64,000 nt of DNA from Candidatus Villigracilis proximus (GTDB lineage Bacteria; Chloroflexota; Anaerolineae; Anaerolineales; Villigracilaceae), in assembly GCA_016715195.1 (NCBI GenBank), contig JADKBB010000018.1, positions 1 to 64,000 on the forward strand. Direction: 5' to 3'. Positions 52,134 to 60,993 of the stretch are shown piece by piece. The notes under the pieces were generated by a model, which made no database searches, was not told the DNA's origin, and saw nothing but the letters and a program-made list of their open reading frames with translations. The first letter of the stretch is position 1. Each line of letters opens with the position of its first letter. The position numbers and the translations under genes were made by a program.

Positions 52134-54549
52134 ATGCCCAAAAAGAAGGGTACGATTGCGCTTCCCCTCGATAAAGAAGAGATCATAAAAGATTACCGCC
52201 TTGCGTATCAAAGCAGACAGGCTTCTCTTATTGGACGAAGAGAAGTATTAAGCGGCAAGGCAAAGTTTGGCATATTTGGCGATGGCAAGGAAATCGCTCA
52301 ACTCGCCATCGCCCGCGCCTTTCGCAAAGGTGATTGGCGTTCTGGATATTACCGCGATCAAACCTGGATGTTCATGCTTGGCGTGATGAGCATCCAGGAA
52401 TTTTTTGCCCAGTTATATTCCCATGCCGATGTCACCTACGACCCCGCCAGCGCAGGGCGGCAAATGAATGCGCACTTTGCTTCGCGCAATTTATATCCCA
52501 ACGGCACATGGCGTGCGCAAACAAAAATGTATAACGTCGCCAGCGACATCTCCCCCACCGCCGCGCAAATGCCGCGCGCTGTGGGTCTTGCCTATGCCTC
52601 GGTCATGTATCGCAAATTACAAGAACTGCACGAACTCAAGGATTTTTCAAACAACGGGGAAGAGATCACCTTCGCCACCATCGGCAACGCATCCACATCT
52701 GAAGGTTTGTTCTGGGAATCGGTCAACGCCATCGGCGTGCTCAAAGCGCCGGCCATTGTCACCATTTATGATGACGGCTACGGCATCTCTGTCCCCAATC
52801 AATTTCAAATGGTCAAGGAAAATATCGGCACACTGCTCAAAGGCTTCGAACGCGATTCAAGCGCGCCGCCCGAAACCATTGAACGCGGCTTCGATCATTA
52901 CACCGTCCGCGCCTGGGATTATCCCGCGCTGGTCGAAACCTATCTCAGCGCCGCCGAGATTGCGCGCGAATATCACATCCCCGCATTGATCCACGTCATT
53001 GATGTGACTCAGCCGCAAGGGCATTCCACATCAGGCAGCCACGAACGCTACAAAACTCCCTGAGCGACTCAAATGGGAAGAAGAATTTGACGGACTCAAA
53101 AAAATGCGCAAGTGGATGATAGACCAGCGCGTCATTTCTGCGCCCGAGCTTGATGCCGTTGAAAAAGCAGACTACGCCACTGTGGAAGGATTCCGCAAAA
53201 CCGCATGGGACAATTTCCTCGCTCCGATTCTCGAAGAGCGCAATCAAGTACTCGACATGCTCGAGGAGATCGCCAGCACGTCGAACCATGTTGCAGAGTT
53301 GCGAATACTCAGAGATCGGCTGTCAGTTCTCCCGTCGGTGGCGAGGCGTGATATTCACGGCGCAGTGCATGAAGCGTTGAGAATGCTGCGCGATGAATCG
53401 CATCCCACAAAAGGCATCCTCATTCAGTGGAAAGCTGAAGATCAGAAAATTAATGTAGAGCGCTACAGTTCGCATTTATATTCCGGTACAGCGTTGAAAG
53501 TTCCAGAAGTGAAGCCTGTCTATTCCAAGTCATCGCCGATCGTGTTTGGGTTTGAGATCATGAACGCCGCATTTGATTCCGCGCTGGCACGTGAGCCGCG
53601 CTTGATCGCTTTCGGTGAAGATGTTGGAAAACTCGGTGACGTGAATCAGGGTTTCAAAGGCATGCAGGAAAAGTACGGTAAATATCGTGTGACCGATACC
53701 GGCATTCGTGAAGCGACGATTTTGGGTCAGGCCATCGGCATGGCCATGCGCGGACTACGTCCGATCGCTGAGATTCAATATCTTGATTATGTTTTATACG
53801 CATTGCAAATCATGTCTGATGATTTAGCCACATTACACTGGCGCACCGCCGGCGGACAAAAAGCGCCCGTGATCGTAAGAACCCGTGGACACAGACTCGA
53901 AGGCATTTGGCATTCCGGCTCGCCGATGTCTGGCATTATCAATCTTGTGCGCGGCATGTATGTTTTGGTTCCGCGTGATATGACTCGCGCCGCTGGTTTT
54001 TATAATACGCTGTTGAAAGCCGATGAACCCGCAATCGTTGTTGAAGTGTTAAATGGCTATCGTGTAAAAGAACGCCTGCCCGATAACATCAGCGAAATGA
54101 CATTGCCGCTCGGCGTGCCAGAGATTATTCGCGAAGGCAAAGATGTGACCATCGTCACCTACGGCGCAAGCTGCCGGGTGGTATTGGATGCCGCCGATAA
54201 ATTAAGCAAAGTTGGAATCGAGATCGAAGTGATCGACGTGCAATCGCTTTTGCCTTTCGATATTCACAGCATGATCGTTGAGTCACTCAAGAAAACAAAT
54301 CGCGTGCTATTCGTCGATGAAGATGTGCCTGGCGGAACAACTGCCTACATGATGCAGGAAGTCATCGAAAAACAAGGCGGCTACTTCCATTTAGACTCCC
54401 CCGCGCAGACTCTCTCCGGCACAGCCCATAGACCCGCCTACGGTTCAGATGGAGATTACTGGAGCAAGCCCAGCGCAGAGACGATCTTCGATGCGGTGTA
54501 TGAGATGATGCGTGAAGTTGATCCGCTGGCATACCCAAAGATTTATTAA
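52134..54549 (+). CDS. 2-oxoacid dehydrogenase E1, fused alpha and beta subunits, frameshifted
   Basis: Thiamine-diphosphate enzyme, about 805 residues if joined. The alpha part has GKEIAQLAIARAFRKGDW, GRQMNAHFASRNLYPNGTW and the ThDP loop IGNASTSEGLFWESVNAIG with YDDGYGIS. The beta part begins at about residue 430 with FGFEIMNAAFDSALAREPRLIAFGEDVG and DTGIREATILGQAIGMAMRG. The frame breaks at about 53056-53060; removing one base (CCC to CC) joins HERYKTPERLKWEEEFDG. This is the only break that needs a base removed. Fused E1 of this type belongs to pyruvate or branched-chain complexes; substrate not decided. A TATAAT is present at 52092-52097. Confidence 0.9.
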
Positions 54550-55043
54550 CCGCAGAGGCGCAGAGTTCGCAGAGAAGAGCAAAAGAGCAGTGATTAGGAG
54601 AATATGATGAGTGGAATGCTAAATCAGACGACAGAAGCTATCTTGATTCGATTGAATAAGATAAGCCTTTAGGACACAGGGCTACTTAATCCGCTTATGA
54701 AGAATGTCTTTCCCTGAAGCTAAACATGCGAAATATTCCATTTCAAAAACAGGTTCCACTCGTCCATTGGTGTATAAAGGCACAAAGCTTGGGCAAAGCG
54801 GAGATACGAATTGACTTACTTGTAAAAAGATGAGGTTCAGATGTCGAACAAATTAAAAGCCATTGACACTGGATTGCAACTGCCCTGAAGCACACCATTG
54901 ATCAAAAATGCGATCTCGGTAGTTGCCTTGAAAGTTGGTCTGATTCTGGCGGTATCAAAAATCCGAAATGTTGGTAAGGCATAAAGCGACTTGTTCTGGG
55001 ACTCAAAGAATAAAAAAAACTCCGCGCTCTCTGCGTCTCTGCG
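54550..55043. mobile_element. inverted-repeat element enclosing a decayed GxxExxY gene
   Basis: CCGCAGAGGCGCAGAG at 54550-54565 and CTCTGCGTCTCTGCGG at 55028-55043 are inverted copies (15 of 16). Between them lies only the remnant described at 54604-55010. The left copy starts at the E1 stop codon; the right copy ends 23 bases before the E2 start. The E1-E2 operon was thus probably interrupted by this unit. No transposase; no target duplication that I can see. Confidence 0.6.
54604..55010 (+). pseudogene. GxxExxY protein (PD-(D/E)XK-type), decayed
   Basis: Pieces in different frames match the order of this 120-130-residue family: GLL-(E)-SAYEECLSLKL (one base lost within the GxxExxY motif at about 54692), NMRNIPFQKQVPL, LVYKGTKLG, IDLLVKDEV, KLKAIDT, LKVGLILA and GIKRLVLG. 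The HEAQ-type stretch that should follow KAID is not recognisable, and a stop lies at 54885. At least four frame changes are needed, more than in any neighbouring gene, so it is a real pseudogene even if the assembly has errors. Intact members are predicted nuclease-fold proteins of unknown function. Confidence 0.7.
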
Positions 55044-55066
55044 GTGAAAATTCTTAAGGAGAATTT

Positions 55067-56323
55067 ATGGCAACTAAGGTACTCGTTCCGAGATTAGGCG
55101 AAGGCGTTGACGAAGTAACCGTTACAAAATGGCTCAAACAGGTTGGCGACTCGATCAATGAGTTGGAACCTTTGCTTGAAGTGAATACAGATAAAGTAGA
55201 TACCGAAATCCCAGCACCGGCTTCGGGTGTGATTCTCAGTATTAACATGCCGGAAGGTCAGGCCGCGAAAGTTGGAGAATTGCTGGCGGTGATTGGAAAA
55301 GTGGGAGAGACCGTTGATAGTGGACAGTTGACAGTGGACAGCAGCAAAGAGTCAAAAGTCGAAAGTCAAAAGTCAGAGCCGCAGCCAACCGCCCACCACC
55401 AAACACCTACTACCAACAAAGACATTGGCTTCATCTCCCCCGTCGTAGCAAAGATCGCCGCCGAACACGGCGTGAATTTATCCCAGGTACACGGCACCGG
55501 TTTAAGCGGACGAATTACGAAGAATGATGTGTTAAGTTATGTCGAAGGTCAAAAGTCAAAGGTCGAGCCTCGTTCCACACAACCTGTGAACCTGAAACCT
55601 GCCAGCCTGACACCTGATACCTCATCACCTGATACCTTAATCAAACATACCTCCATGCGCAAATCGATCGCGGAGCATATGGTCATGTCCAAGCGGACTT
55701 CTCCGCACGTGCTGACTGTAATGGAAGCAGATATGTCTCGTGTGATAAAACATCGCGCCGCGAATAAATCCGCTTTTGAAAAAGACGGCGTCAACTTAAC
55801 CTTCACCGCTTACTTCATGAGTGCCATCGTCAATGGACTGAAAGCCTATCCAATGGTCAACTCTTCGTGGAGTGATGAAGGCGTATTGGTTCACAAGAAT
55901 ATCAATATCGGTATGGCCGCTTCACTTGGCGAAGAAGGCTTGATCGTGCCAGTCATCAAAGGCGCGGACAATCTTTCATTGTTGGCAATGGCGCGCTCGG
56001 TCAATGATCTCGCCAACCGTGCGCGGAATAAAAAACTGCAGCCCGATGAAGTGCGCGGCGGGACGTTCACACTCACCAACCACGGCACCAGCGGATCACT
56101 ATTCGCATTCCCGGTCATCAACCAGCCGCAATGCGGCATTCTGGGAATCGGCGCCATGCAAAAACGTGTGATCGTCATCCCCGCTGACGGGACACGTGAT
56201 GACGCAATCGCCATCCGCCCGATGGTGTATATGTCCTTTGTCTTCGACCATCGCATTTTAGACGGCGCATCAGCCGATTGGTTTTTGGCAAAGGTAAAAG
56301 AGACTTTGGAGAATTGGTCATGA
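55067..56323 (+). CDS. dihydrolipoamide acyltransferase E2
   Basis: 418 residues. Lipoyl domain 1-77 with the lipoylated lysine at 43 (VNTDKVDTEIPAP), linker, E3/E1-binding domain at about 120-160 (ISPVVAKIAAEHGVNLSQVH), second linker, and catalytic domain with FDHRILDGASADWFL near the end. Both linkers (coded at 55312-55410 and 55541-55640) are written in the intergenic repeat words, e.g. the 17-mer GTCAAAAGTCGAAAGTC. They are rich in Ser, Thr, Pro and Lys, as flexible linkers should be. Completes the complex with the E1 gene upstream and E3 at 58607. Confidence 0.93.
   Translation: MATKVLVPRLGEGVDEVTVTKWLKQVGDSINELEPLLEVNTDKVDTEIPAPASGVILSINMPEGQAAKVGELLAVIGKVGETVDSGQLTVDSSKESKVESQKSEPQPTAHHQTPTTNKDIGFISPVVAKIAAEHGVNLSQVHGTGLSGRITKNDVLSYVEGQKSKVEPRSTQPVNLKPASLTPDTSSPDTLIKHTSMRKSIAEHMVMSKRTSPHVLTVMEADMSRVIKHRAANKSAFEKDGVNLTFTAYFMSAIVNGLKAYPMVNSSWSDEGVLVHKNINIGMAASLGEEGLIVPVIKGADNLSLLAMARSVNDLANRARNKKLQPDEVRGGTFTLTNHGTSGSLFAFPVINQPQCGILGIGAMQKRVIVIPADGTRDDAIAIRPMVYMSFVFDHRILDGASADWFLAKVKETLENWS
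55312..55640. repeat. repeat-word segments coding for E2 linkers
   Basis: At 55314-55380 the text AGTGGACAGTTGACAGTGG, then GTCAAAAGTCGAAAGTC (55351-55367), identical to 20925-20941. At 55541-55570 GTCGAAGGTCAAAAGTCAAA, sharing GAAGGTCAAAAGTC with 20921-20934; at 55580-55640 ACCTG-type words (AACCTGAAACCTG, ACCTGATACCT). Domains on either side have normal codon text. Confidence 0.7.
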
Positions 56324-56943
56324 CAAATTTCGACGAACGCGCAAAAGATTGGGACTCTGATCCTAAAAAAATAGAACGCGCCCGCACTGTGGCAGAAGCC
56401 ATCCGCAATACAATTCTGGTCACGCCGCAAATGTCCGCGCTGGAATATGGCTGCGGCACAGGACTATTAAGTTTTGCACTTCAATCTGATCTGGGACAAA
56501 TTACCCTCGCAGATACATCACAAGGCATGTTGGATGTACTTGGCGAAAAGATCAGCACCGCAGGCGTAACGAACATGCATCCCACACGCCTCGACCTCAC
56601 CACAGACTCTCCCCTGCCCTCTCAGCGCTTTGACATCACATATTCACTGATGACATTGCATCACATTGAAAAGCCCAAAGACATCCTGAAAAAATTTCAT
56701 GCATTACTCTCCCCTTCAGGAATATTATGCATCGCAGATCTGGATAAGGAAGATGGGACTTTTCACACCGACGGCACAACCGATGTCCACAAGGGATTTG
56801 AGCGTACCGAACTCCAAACATGGGTTGAAGAAACGGGATTTACAGATGTCAAATTTTCGACCGTGTGTGAGATCAAAAAGAAAATCAACGAAGTTGAAAA
56901 AACATTTCCCGTTTTTCTGTTGACCGCCAGAAAAACAACATGA
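56320..56943 (+). CDS. class I SAM-dependent methyltransferase
   Basis: 207 residues. SAM loop ALEYGCGTGLLSFALQ, then LDLTTDSPLPSQRFDITYSLMTLHHI and a late strand KINEVEKTFPVFLLTARK. ATG 56320 overlaps the E2 stop by four bases, so it is coupled. Substrate unknown. The link to the dehydrogenase complex may be only positional. Confidence 0.85.
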   Translation: MTNFDERAKDWDSDPKKIERARTVAEAIRNTILVTPQMSALEYGCGTGLLSFALQSDLGQITLADTSQGMLDVLGEKISTAGVTNMHPTRLDLTTDSPLPSQRFDITYSLMTLHHIEKPKDILKKFHALLSPSGILCIADLDKEDGTFHTDGTTDVHKGFERTELQTWVEETGFTDVKFSTVCEIKKKINEVEKTFPVFLLTARKTT

Positions 56944-57257
56944 AAGTATTGACCGGCGAACTGGAAGCCTATTGGGAACAAGGCTGGGAAGGTCGCATTG
57001 AATTCGCTTTCCAGTTTGAAGGCAACAAAGAACCATTCTTTCTAGAGAATGGATATCGCCTCACCATTTACGAAACAAACGAAAAAATACTCTGGTCTGG
57101 AAAAATTCAATGGGTCAAACGCGGCTTTTTTGATAACCACAAACTAAACGCCGATATCTGGTCTTATACAAAACAAAAAGGCGTGACCTACGCCGAGTGG
57201 CTGGGCTGGTTCTGGCACAAACCGCCTTTGAAGGCAAAAATTGAAATTGAGGAATAA
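56940..57257 (+). CDS. protein of unknown function
   Basis: 105 residues, overlapping the methyltransferase stop by four bases (ATGA). Visible text: GELEAYWEQGWEGRIEFAFQ and KILWSGKIQWVKRGFFDNHK, aromatic-rich and probably all-beta. No signal peptide or membrane segment. I do not recognise the family. Coupled translation suggests a role with its neighbours. Confidence 0.65.
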   Translation: MKVLTGELEAYWEQGWEGRIEFAFQFEGNKEPFFLENGYRLTIYETNEKILWSGKIQWVKRGFFDNHKLNADIWSYTKQKGVTYAEWLGWFWHKPPLKAKIEIEE

Positions 57258-57259
57258 AC

Positions 57260-57736
57260 ATGGCAGAAAAACAAATGGATCACCCGAACACCAACAAAAA
57301 CATTCATCCGCCTTTCGTGGCCCTGTTTTATATCTTCATCGCACTGGTTCTCGGCAGAGTCATCGTCATACCATTCGTCATGCCGCAGATCGCAAGAAAT
57401 ATCGGATTGGCGCTCACCTTCATCGGATTTCTATTTGGTGTGGGCGCCTTCATTGAATTTCGAAAAGCGCGCACAACACTTGATCCGCATGGCTCGGTAA
57501 AAACACTGGTGATGAACGGCATCTATCGCATCACCCGCAACCCGATCTATTTTGGATTTCTTCTCATGGTGATCGGCTTTCCGCTGAACTACGGTCACTT
57601 TTGGGGCTTCCTCACTGCGCCGTTTTATATCGTCAGCATGAATCAGCTTGTGATCGAAAAGGAAGAAGCCTATCTGGAGAAAAAATTCAAAGAGCAATAT
57701 ACAGCTTACAGATTAAGAGTGAGGCGCTGGTTATAA
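57260..57736 (+). CDS. isoprenylcysteine carboxyl methyltransferase-like membrane protein
   Basis: 158 residues with about four membrane segments. The C-terminal half carries the ICMT/PEMT-like signature GIYRITRNPIYFGFLLM and EEAYLEKKFKEQYTAYRLRV, where SAM is bound. Bacterial members methylate unknown substrates. Two bases after the preceding gene; a terminator follows. Confidence 0.85.
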   Translation: MAEKQMDHPNTNKNIHPPFVALFYIFIALVLGRVIVIPFVMPQIARNIGLALTFIGFLFGVGAFIEFRKARTTLDPHGSVKTLVMNGIYRITRNPIYFGFLLMVIGFPLNYGHFWGFLTAPFYIVSMNQLVIEKEEAYLEKKFKEQYTAYRLRVRRWL

Positions 57737-57741
57737 ATCCC

Positions 57742-57765
57742 AAAGGCGGCATAAGTCGCCTTTTT
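57742..57765 (+). terminator. terminator
   Basis: AAAGGCG and CGCC TTT form a short stem at 57742-57763 with TTTTTATTTT after it, directly behind the ICMT-like gene. Confidence 0.8.
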
Positions 57766-57776
57766 ATTTTCGCAGA

Positions 57777-57805
57777 TTGACTTAGAACATAATTTCTATT
57801 ATTAT
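57777..57805 (+). promoter_or_regulatory. promoter with spacer operator, site C
   Basis: TTGACT (57777-57782), 17 bases, TATTAT (57800-57805). The spacer is the inverted repeat TAGAACATAATTTCTA (57783-57798), the same operator as sites A and B. Drives the dienelactone hydrolase gene. Confidence 0.75.
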
Positions 57806-57846
57806 AGAGAAACAAAATCGGAAATCCTATTTAAGGAGAAAATCAA

Positions 57847-58506
57847 ATGTCCATTCAAACATCTGAGATCCAATTGAAAGTCAACGACAAAACTGTAAAC
57901 GCGTATCTTGCAGCTCCACAAAATGGCGGGCCGGGAGTTTTGGTTTTACACGCGTGGTGGGGATTGAAACCATTCTTCAAACAGGTTTGCGATCAACTTG
58001 CCGAACAGGGTTTCACCGCGTTCGCGCCCGATCTCTATCAAGGCCGGGTTGCAAAAACGATCGACGAGGCCAAAGAGTTCATGGAGCAAAATGATTTTGA
58101 ATTCATGAGCGAGATCGTGAAAGCCGCAAACGCTCACCTAACCTCTCTTTGCGCTGGCAAGATCGGCGTGGTCGGATTTTCAATGGGCTCAGGCTGGGCA
58201 TTGGCCGTGGCAGAAAATAATCCTAATGTTTCTGCGGCTGTACTTTTCTATGGAGCCGGCGAGGCTGATTTTAGTAAAGTGAAAGCAAAAGTTCTCGGTC
58301 ATTTTGCGGAAGTGGATGAATGGGAGCCGCTTGAATATGTGCAAGGAATGGAAGCGGGGATGAAATCTGCGGGCTTGGACGTGACGCTTCATCTCTACCC
58401 GAAAGTTGCTCACTGGTTCGTTGAAGAGGATCGCCCCGAATATGACTCCGCATCCGCGCTGCTGGCGTGGTCGCGGACATACGAATTCCTGCGAAAAAAT
58501 TTGTAA
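57847..58506 (+). CDS. dienelactone hydrolase family protein
   Basis: 219 residues, alpha/beta hydrolase. VLVLHAWWGLKPFFKQ near the N terminus, FAPDLYQGRVAKTIDEA, nucleophile elbow VVGFSMGSGWALAVAE (serine where classical dienelactone hydrolase has cysteine), and His in YPKVAHWFVEE. So it is probably a serine hydrolase of unknown substrate. AAGGAG before ATG 57847. The promoter has the shared operator, which places it in a small regulon with the UvrA-like and RibD-like genes. Confidence 0.88.
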   Translation: MSIQTSEIQLKVNDKTVNAYLAAPQNGGPGVLVLHAWWGLKPFFKQVCDQLAEQGFTAFAPDLYQGRVAKTIDEAKEFMEQNDFEFMSEIVKAANAHLTSLCAGKIGVVGFSMGSGWALAVAENNPNVSAAVLFYGAGEADFSKVKAKVLGHFAEVDEWEPLEYVQGMEAGMKSAGLDVTLHLYPKVAHWFVEEDRPEYDSASALLAWSRTYEFLRKNL

Positions 58507-58511
58507 CTTTC

Positions 58512-58542
58512 AACTGCCCTCCGCATCAAAAGGAGGGCAGTT
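58512..58542 (+). terminator. terminator
   Basis: AACTGCCCTCC (58512-58522) and GGAGGGCAGTT (58532-58542), followed by TGCTTG; the T-tract is short, so efficiency is uncertain. Confidence 0.75.
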
Positions 58543-58606
58543 TGCTTGTAGTACAATTGGTTTAAAGTTTAACCATTCTCAATCTTAACTCTCTGGAGTG
58601 AATTAA

Positions 58607-60007
58607 ATGTCAGAAAATTTTGATGTCGTTGTTATTGGTGCCGGCCCTGCGGGCTACGTGGCTGCAATTCGCGCCGCTCAACTTAAACAGAAAGTCGCAA
58701 TCGTAGACAAGCAATGGCTTGGAGGTGTTTGTTTAAACGTAGGCTGTATCCCTTCAAAGTCACTGCTGCGTAACGCTGAGATCGCCCACACCCTGCGCGA
58801 ACGCGGCAAGGAATTCGGCTTCAGCATGGACAATCTGAAACTGGATTACGGCGTGGCGGTAAAGCGCTCACGTCAAAACTCAGATCGTCTGGTCAAAGGC
58901 ATTGGCTTTTTGATGAAGAAGAACAACATCCCTGTCTTCATGGGTGAAGCCAAATTTAAATCAAAAGATACAGTCGCTGTGACCGATAAAAACGGCAAAG
59001 TGACTGAACTCAAAGCAAAGAATATCATTGTCGCCACCGGCGCAAGTGCCGCCTCGCCTGCCGCATGGAAAATTGACGGCGAGAAAGTAGTCACCTATTG
59101 GGAAGCCATTCTTCAGAATAAATTACCCAAGTCTGTTGTGGTGATCGGCTCCGGCGCGATCGGCGTGGAATTCTCAACCATCTGGAATTCCTACGGCGTG
59201 GATGTGACCATTGTTGAAATGCTGCCGCGCATCGTTCCGCTTGAAGATGAAGAAGTTTCAAAAGAACTCGAAAAGGAATTCAAGAAGCGTGGAATTAAAG
59301 CCATGACCGGCCACAAAGTGGAATCTGTCGAAGCAACTGCAACAGGCGTCAAAGTTGTTGTCAGTGCAGATGGCAAGCAGACCACACTCGAAGCAGATCA
59401 GGCTTTGGTTGCGATCGGTTTCCGTCCCAATTCAAAGGGACTCGGCCTCGAAGAAATCGGCGTCAAAGTTAACGAGCGCGGATTTGTTGAGATCGACGAA
59501 AAAATGCAGACAAATATCCCTGGCATTTGGGCCATCGGCGATTTGACCGGCAAACTCATGCTGGCACATGTCGGCTCGGCCATGGGAATTATCTGCGCTG
59601 AAAATATCGCCGGCGCAGAAACAGTCACACTCGATTATGAAATGATGCCACGCGCCACCTATTGTCAGCCGCAAGTAGCTTCATTTGGATTGACCGAAGC
59701 GCAAGCCAAGGAACGCGGATACACAGTCAAGATCGGCCGCTTCCCCTTCCAACCAAATGGTAAGGCGCTCGGCATGGGAGATTATGCGGGCTTCGTTAAA
59801 CTTGTGATCGACGAAAAATATGGCGAGATTCTCGGCGCGCACATGATCGGCCCCGAAGTGACCGAACTGCTGCCCGAATTGACTCTCGCGCACATGATGG
59901 AACTCACCCCGCACGAAATCGCCCGCAACGTCCACGCGCACCCGACGCTTTCCGAAGCGATCATGGAAGCGGCGCACGCGGCAGAAGGCAGCGCGATTCA
60001 TATTTAG
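58607..60007 (+). CDS. lpdA: dihydrolipoamide dehydrogenase (E3)
   Basis: Reoxidises dihydrolipoamide with NAD. 466 residues. FAD loop VIGAGPAGYVAAIRAAQ, redox-active Cys42 and Cys47 in GGVCLNVGCIPSK, NAD loop VVIGSGAIGVEFSTIW, FAD-binding WAIGDLTGKLMLAH and the catalytic His-Glu in HAHPTLSEAIMEA. Separated from E1-E2 by the methyltransferase/hydrolase genes, but in the same direction. Convergent with a methyltransferase gene across a strong terminator. Confidence 0.96.
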   Translation: MSENFDVVVIGAGPAGYVAAIRAAQLKQKVAIVDKQWLGGVCLNVGCIPSKSLLRNAEIAHTLRERGKEFGFSMDNLKLDYGVAVKRSRQNSDRLVKGIGFLMKKNNIPVFMGEAKFKSKDTVAVTDKNGKVTELKAKNIIVATGASAASPAAWKIDGEKVVTYWEAILQNKLPKSVVVIGSGAIGVEFSTIWNSYGVDVTIVEMLPRIVPLEDEEVSKELEKEFKKRGIKAMTGHKVESVEATATGVKVVVSADGKQTTLEADQALVAIGFRPNSKGLGLEEIGVKVNERGFVEIDEKMQTNIPGIWAIGDLTGKLMLAHVGSAMGIICAENIAGAETVTLDYEMMPRATYCQPQVASFGLTEAQAKERGYTVKIGRFPFQPNGKALGMGDYAGFVKLVIDEKYGEILGAHMIGPEVTELLPELTLAHMMELTPHEIARNVHAHPTLSEAIMEAAHAAEGSAIHI

Positions 60008-60085
60008 AAAATTAGCCAGAAGTCCACCAGATAAAACAGAGAGAACGGTTTGCCTACAAAAACTGACTTGCATAAACCCTAAAAT

Positions 60086-60118
60086 AAAAAACTCCGAGTT
60101 TATCGACTCGGAGTTTTT
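60086..60118. terminator. bidirectional terminator between convergent genes
   Basis: AAAAACTCCGAGT (60086-60098) and ACTCGGAGTTTTT (60106-60118), a 13-bp perfect stem with A- and T-tracts on both sides. Confidence 0.95.
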
Positions 60119-60121
60119 TAT

Positions 60122-60856
60122 TTATATTTTTTCAACGACCCAGAAATGTGAAAGTCCCAAACCTTTTAGCGGTGTGGCTTCGAGGAATTGTAAAATTGCA
60201 CGAAGTATTTTTCCCAATGCACCAAAGCGCGCAATGATGTTATCGTAGGCGCCGAAGATCACAGTCCGCTCGATGAATTTCACATTCAAGCCATCGAACA
60301 ATTTTTGCATGTCACTTCTTGAATAGACACGCACATGCGGCGCAAGTTTATTGCGCAGCGCACGCGGCAGATAATTCACGAATAATTTATTTCCAAAATG
60401 ATATTTGTCATTCCAGAATATTCCGTGCGTTTCATACGGATATCCGCGGTTGGGACAAAAGATCACAGCGCGGCCGCCGGGTTTCAGCACACGGATCATC
60501 TCACAGACGGCGGAGCGGTCATCTTGAACGTGTTCGATCACTTCGTGGCTGAGGATCAGGTCAAACGTCGAAGAAGGAAGCGGGATGAATTCACCTGCGG
60601 CGTTAATGATCTCATCCGAATTGACTCGCGCTTCGGCCGCCCGTTCCAGATCATATTCCAACCCGATCACACGCGACCCGAGGCCTGTCAGCTTTTCTAC
60701 ATACATTCCCACCCCGCATCCATTTTCAAGGACGAGTCCGGTAATGCGTGGACCTGCGGCCTGTACGATCATATCCAAACGGCGCTGCTGCCCTGCGCGC
60801 CAAACATAGGAAGGTTCGCCGCGCAATGCGGCTTTCTGCATATCTCTTTCAGTCAT
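60122..60856 (-). CDS. class I SAM-dependent methyltransferase
   Basis: 244 residues. SAM motif ITGLVLENGCGVGMYVEKL, acidic residue in RVIGLEYDLERA, and FDLILSHEVIEHVQDDRSA with GGRAVIFCPNRGYPYETHGIFW after it. This is a UbiE/Coq5-like or glycan-type small-molecule methyltransferase; the GIFWNDKYHFGNKLFVNYLP text resembles those in surface-polysaccharide clusters. Substrate unknown. Divergent from nusA. Confidence 0.85.
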   Translation of the reverse strand: MTERDMQKAALRGEPSYVWRAGQQRRLDMIVQAAGPRITGLVLENGCGVGMYVEKLTGLGSRVIGLEYDLERAAEARVNSDEIINAAGEFIPLPSSTFDLILSHEVIEHVQDDRSAVCEMIRVLKPGGRAVIFCPNRGYPYETHGIFWNDKYHFGNKLFVNYLPRALRNKLAPHVRVYSRSDMQKLFDGLNVKFIERTVIFGAYDNIIARFGALGKILRAILQFLEATPLKGLGLSHFWVVEKI

Positions 60857-60872
60857 AGCTGCCGATTATACC

Positions 60873-60901
60873 TTGCGCCTTCCCTCTCTCTATGCTAAAA
60901 T
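60873..60901 (+). promoter_or_regulatory. nusA promoter
   Basis: TTGCGC (60873-60878), 17 bases, TAAAAT (60896-60901). Leader of about 85 bases before nusA. Confidence 0.65.
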
Positions 60902-60937
60902 TTTGCGCGGACGGAAAACCCAATAGAGACGACATCG

Positions 60938-60960
60938 AAAAGTGGGTAACCCCCACTTTT
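60938..60960 (+). promoter_or_regulatory. leader hairpin before nusA
   Basis: AAAAGTGGG (60938-60946) and CCCACTTTT (60952-60960) with a 5-base loop. It ends in TTTTCTG only, so it could be a weak attenuator or stabiliser. nusA expression is autoregulated in some bacteria; whether that holds here is not known. Confidence 0.5.
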
Positions 60961-60993
60961 CTGCTTGTAAATAGGAGTAATGGAGTAAGCAGC

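Noticed and set aside
54604..54900. Small ORFs (22-35 codons) in the E1-E2 gap as new genes
   Set aside because: They are fragments in different frames of the decayed GxxExxY gene.
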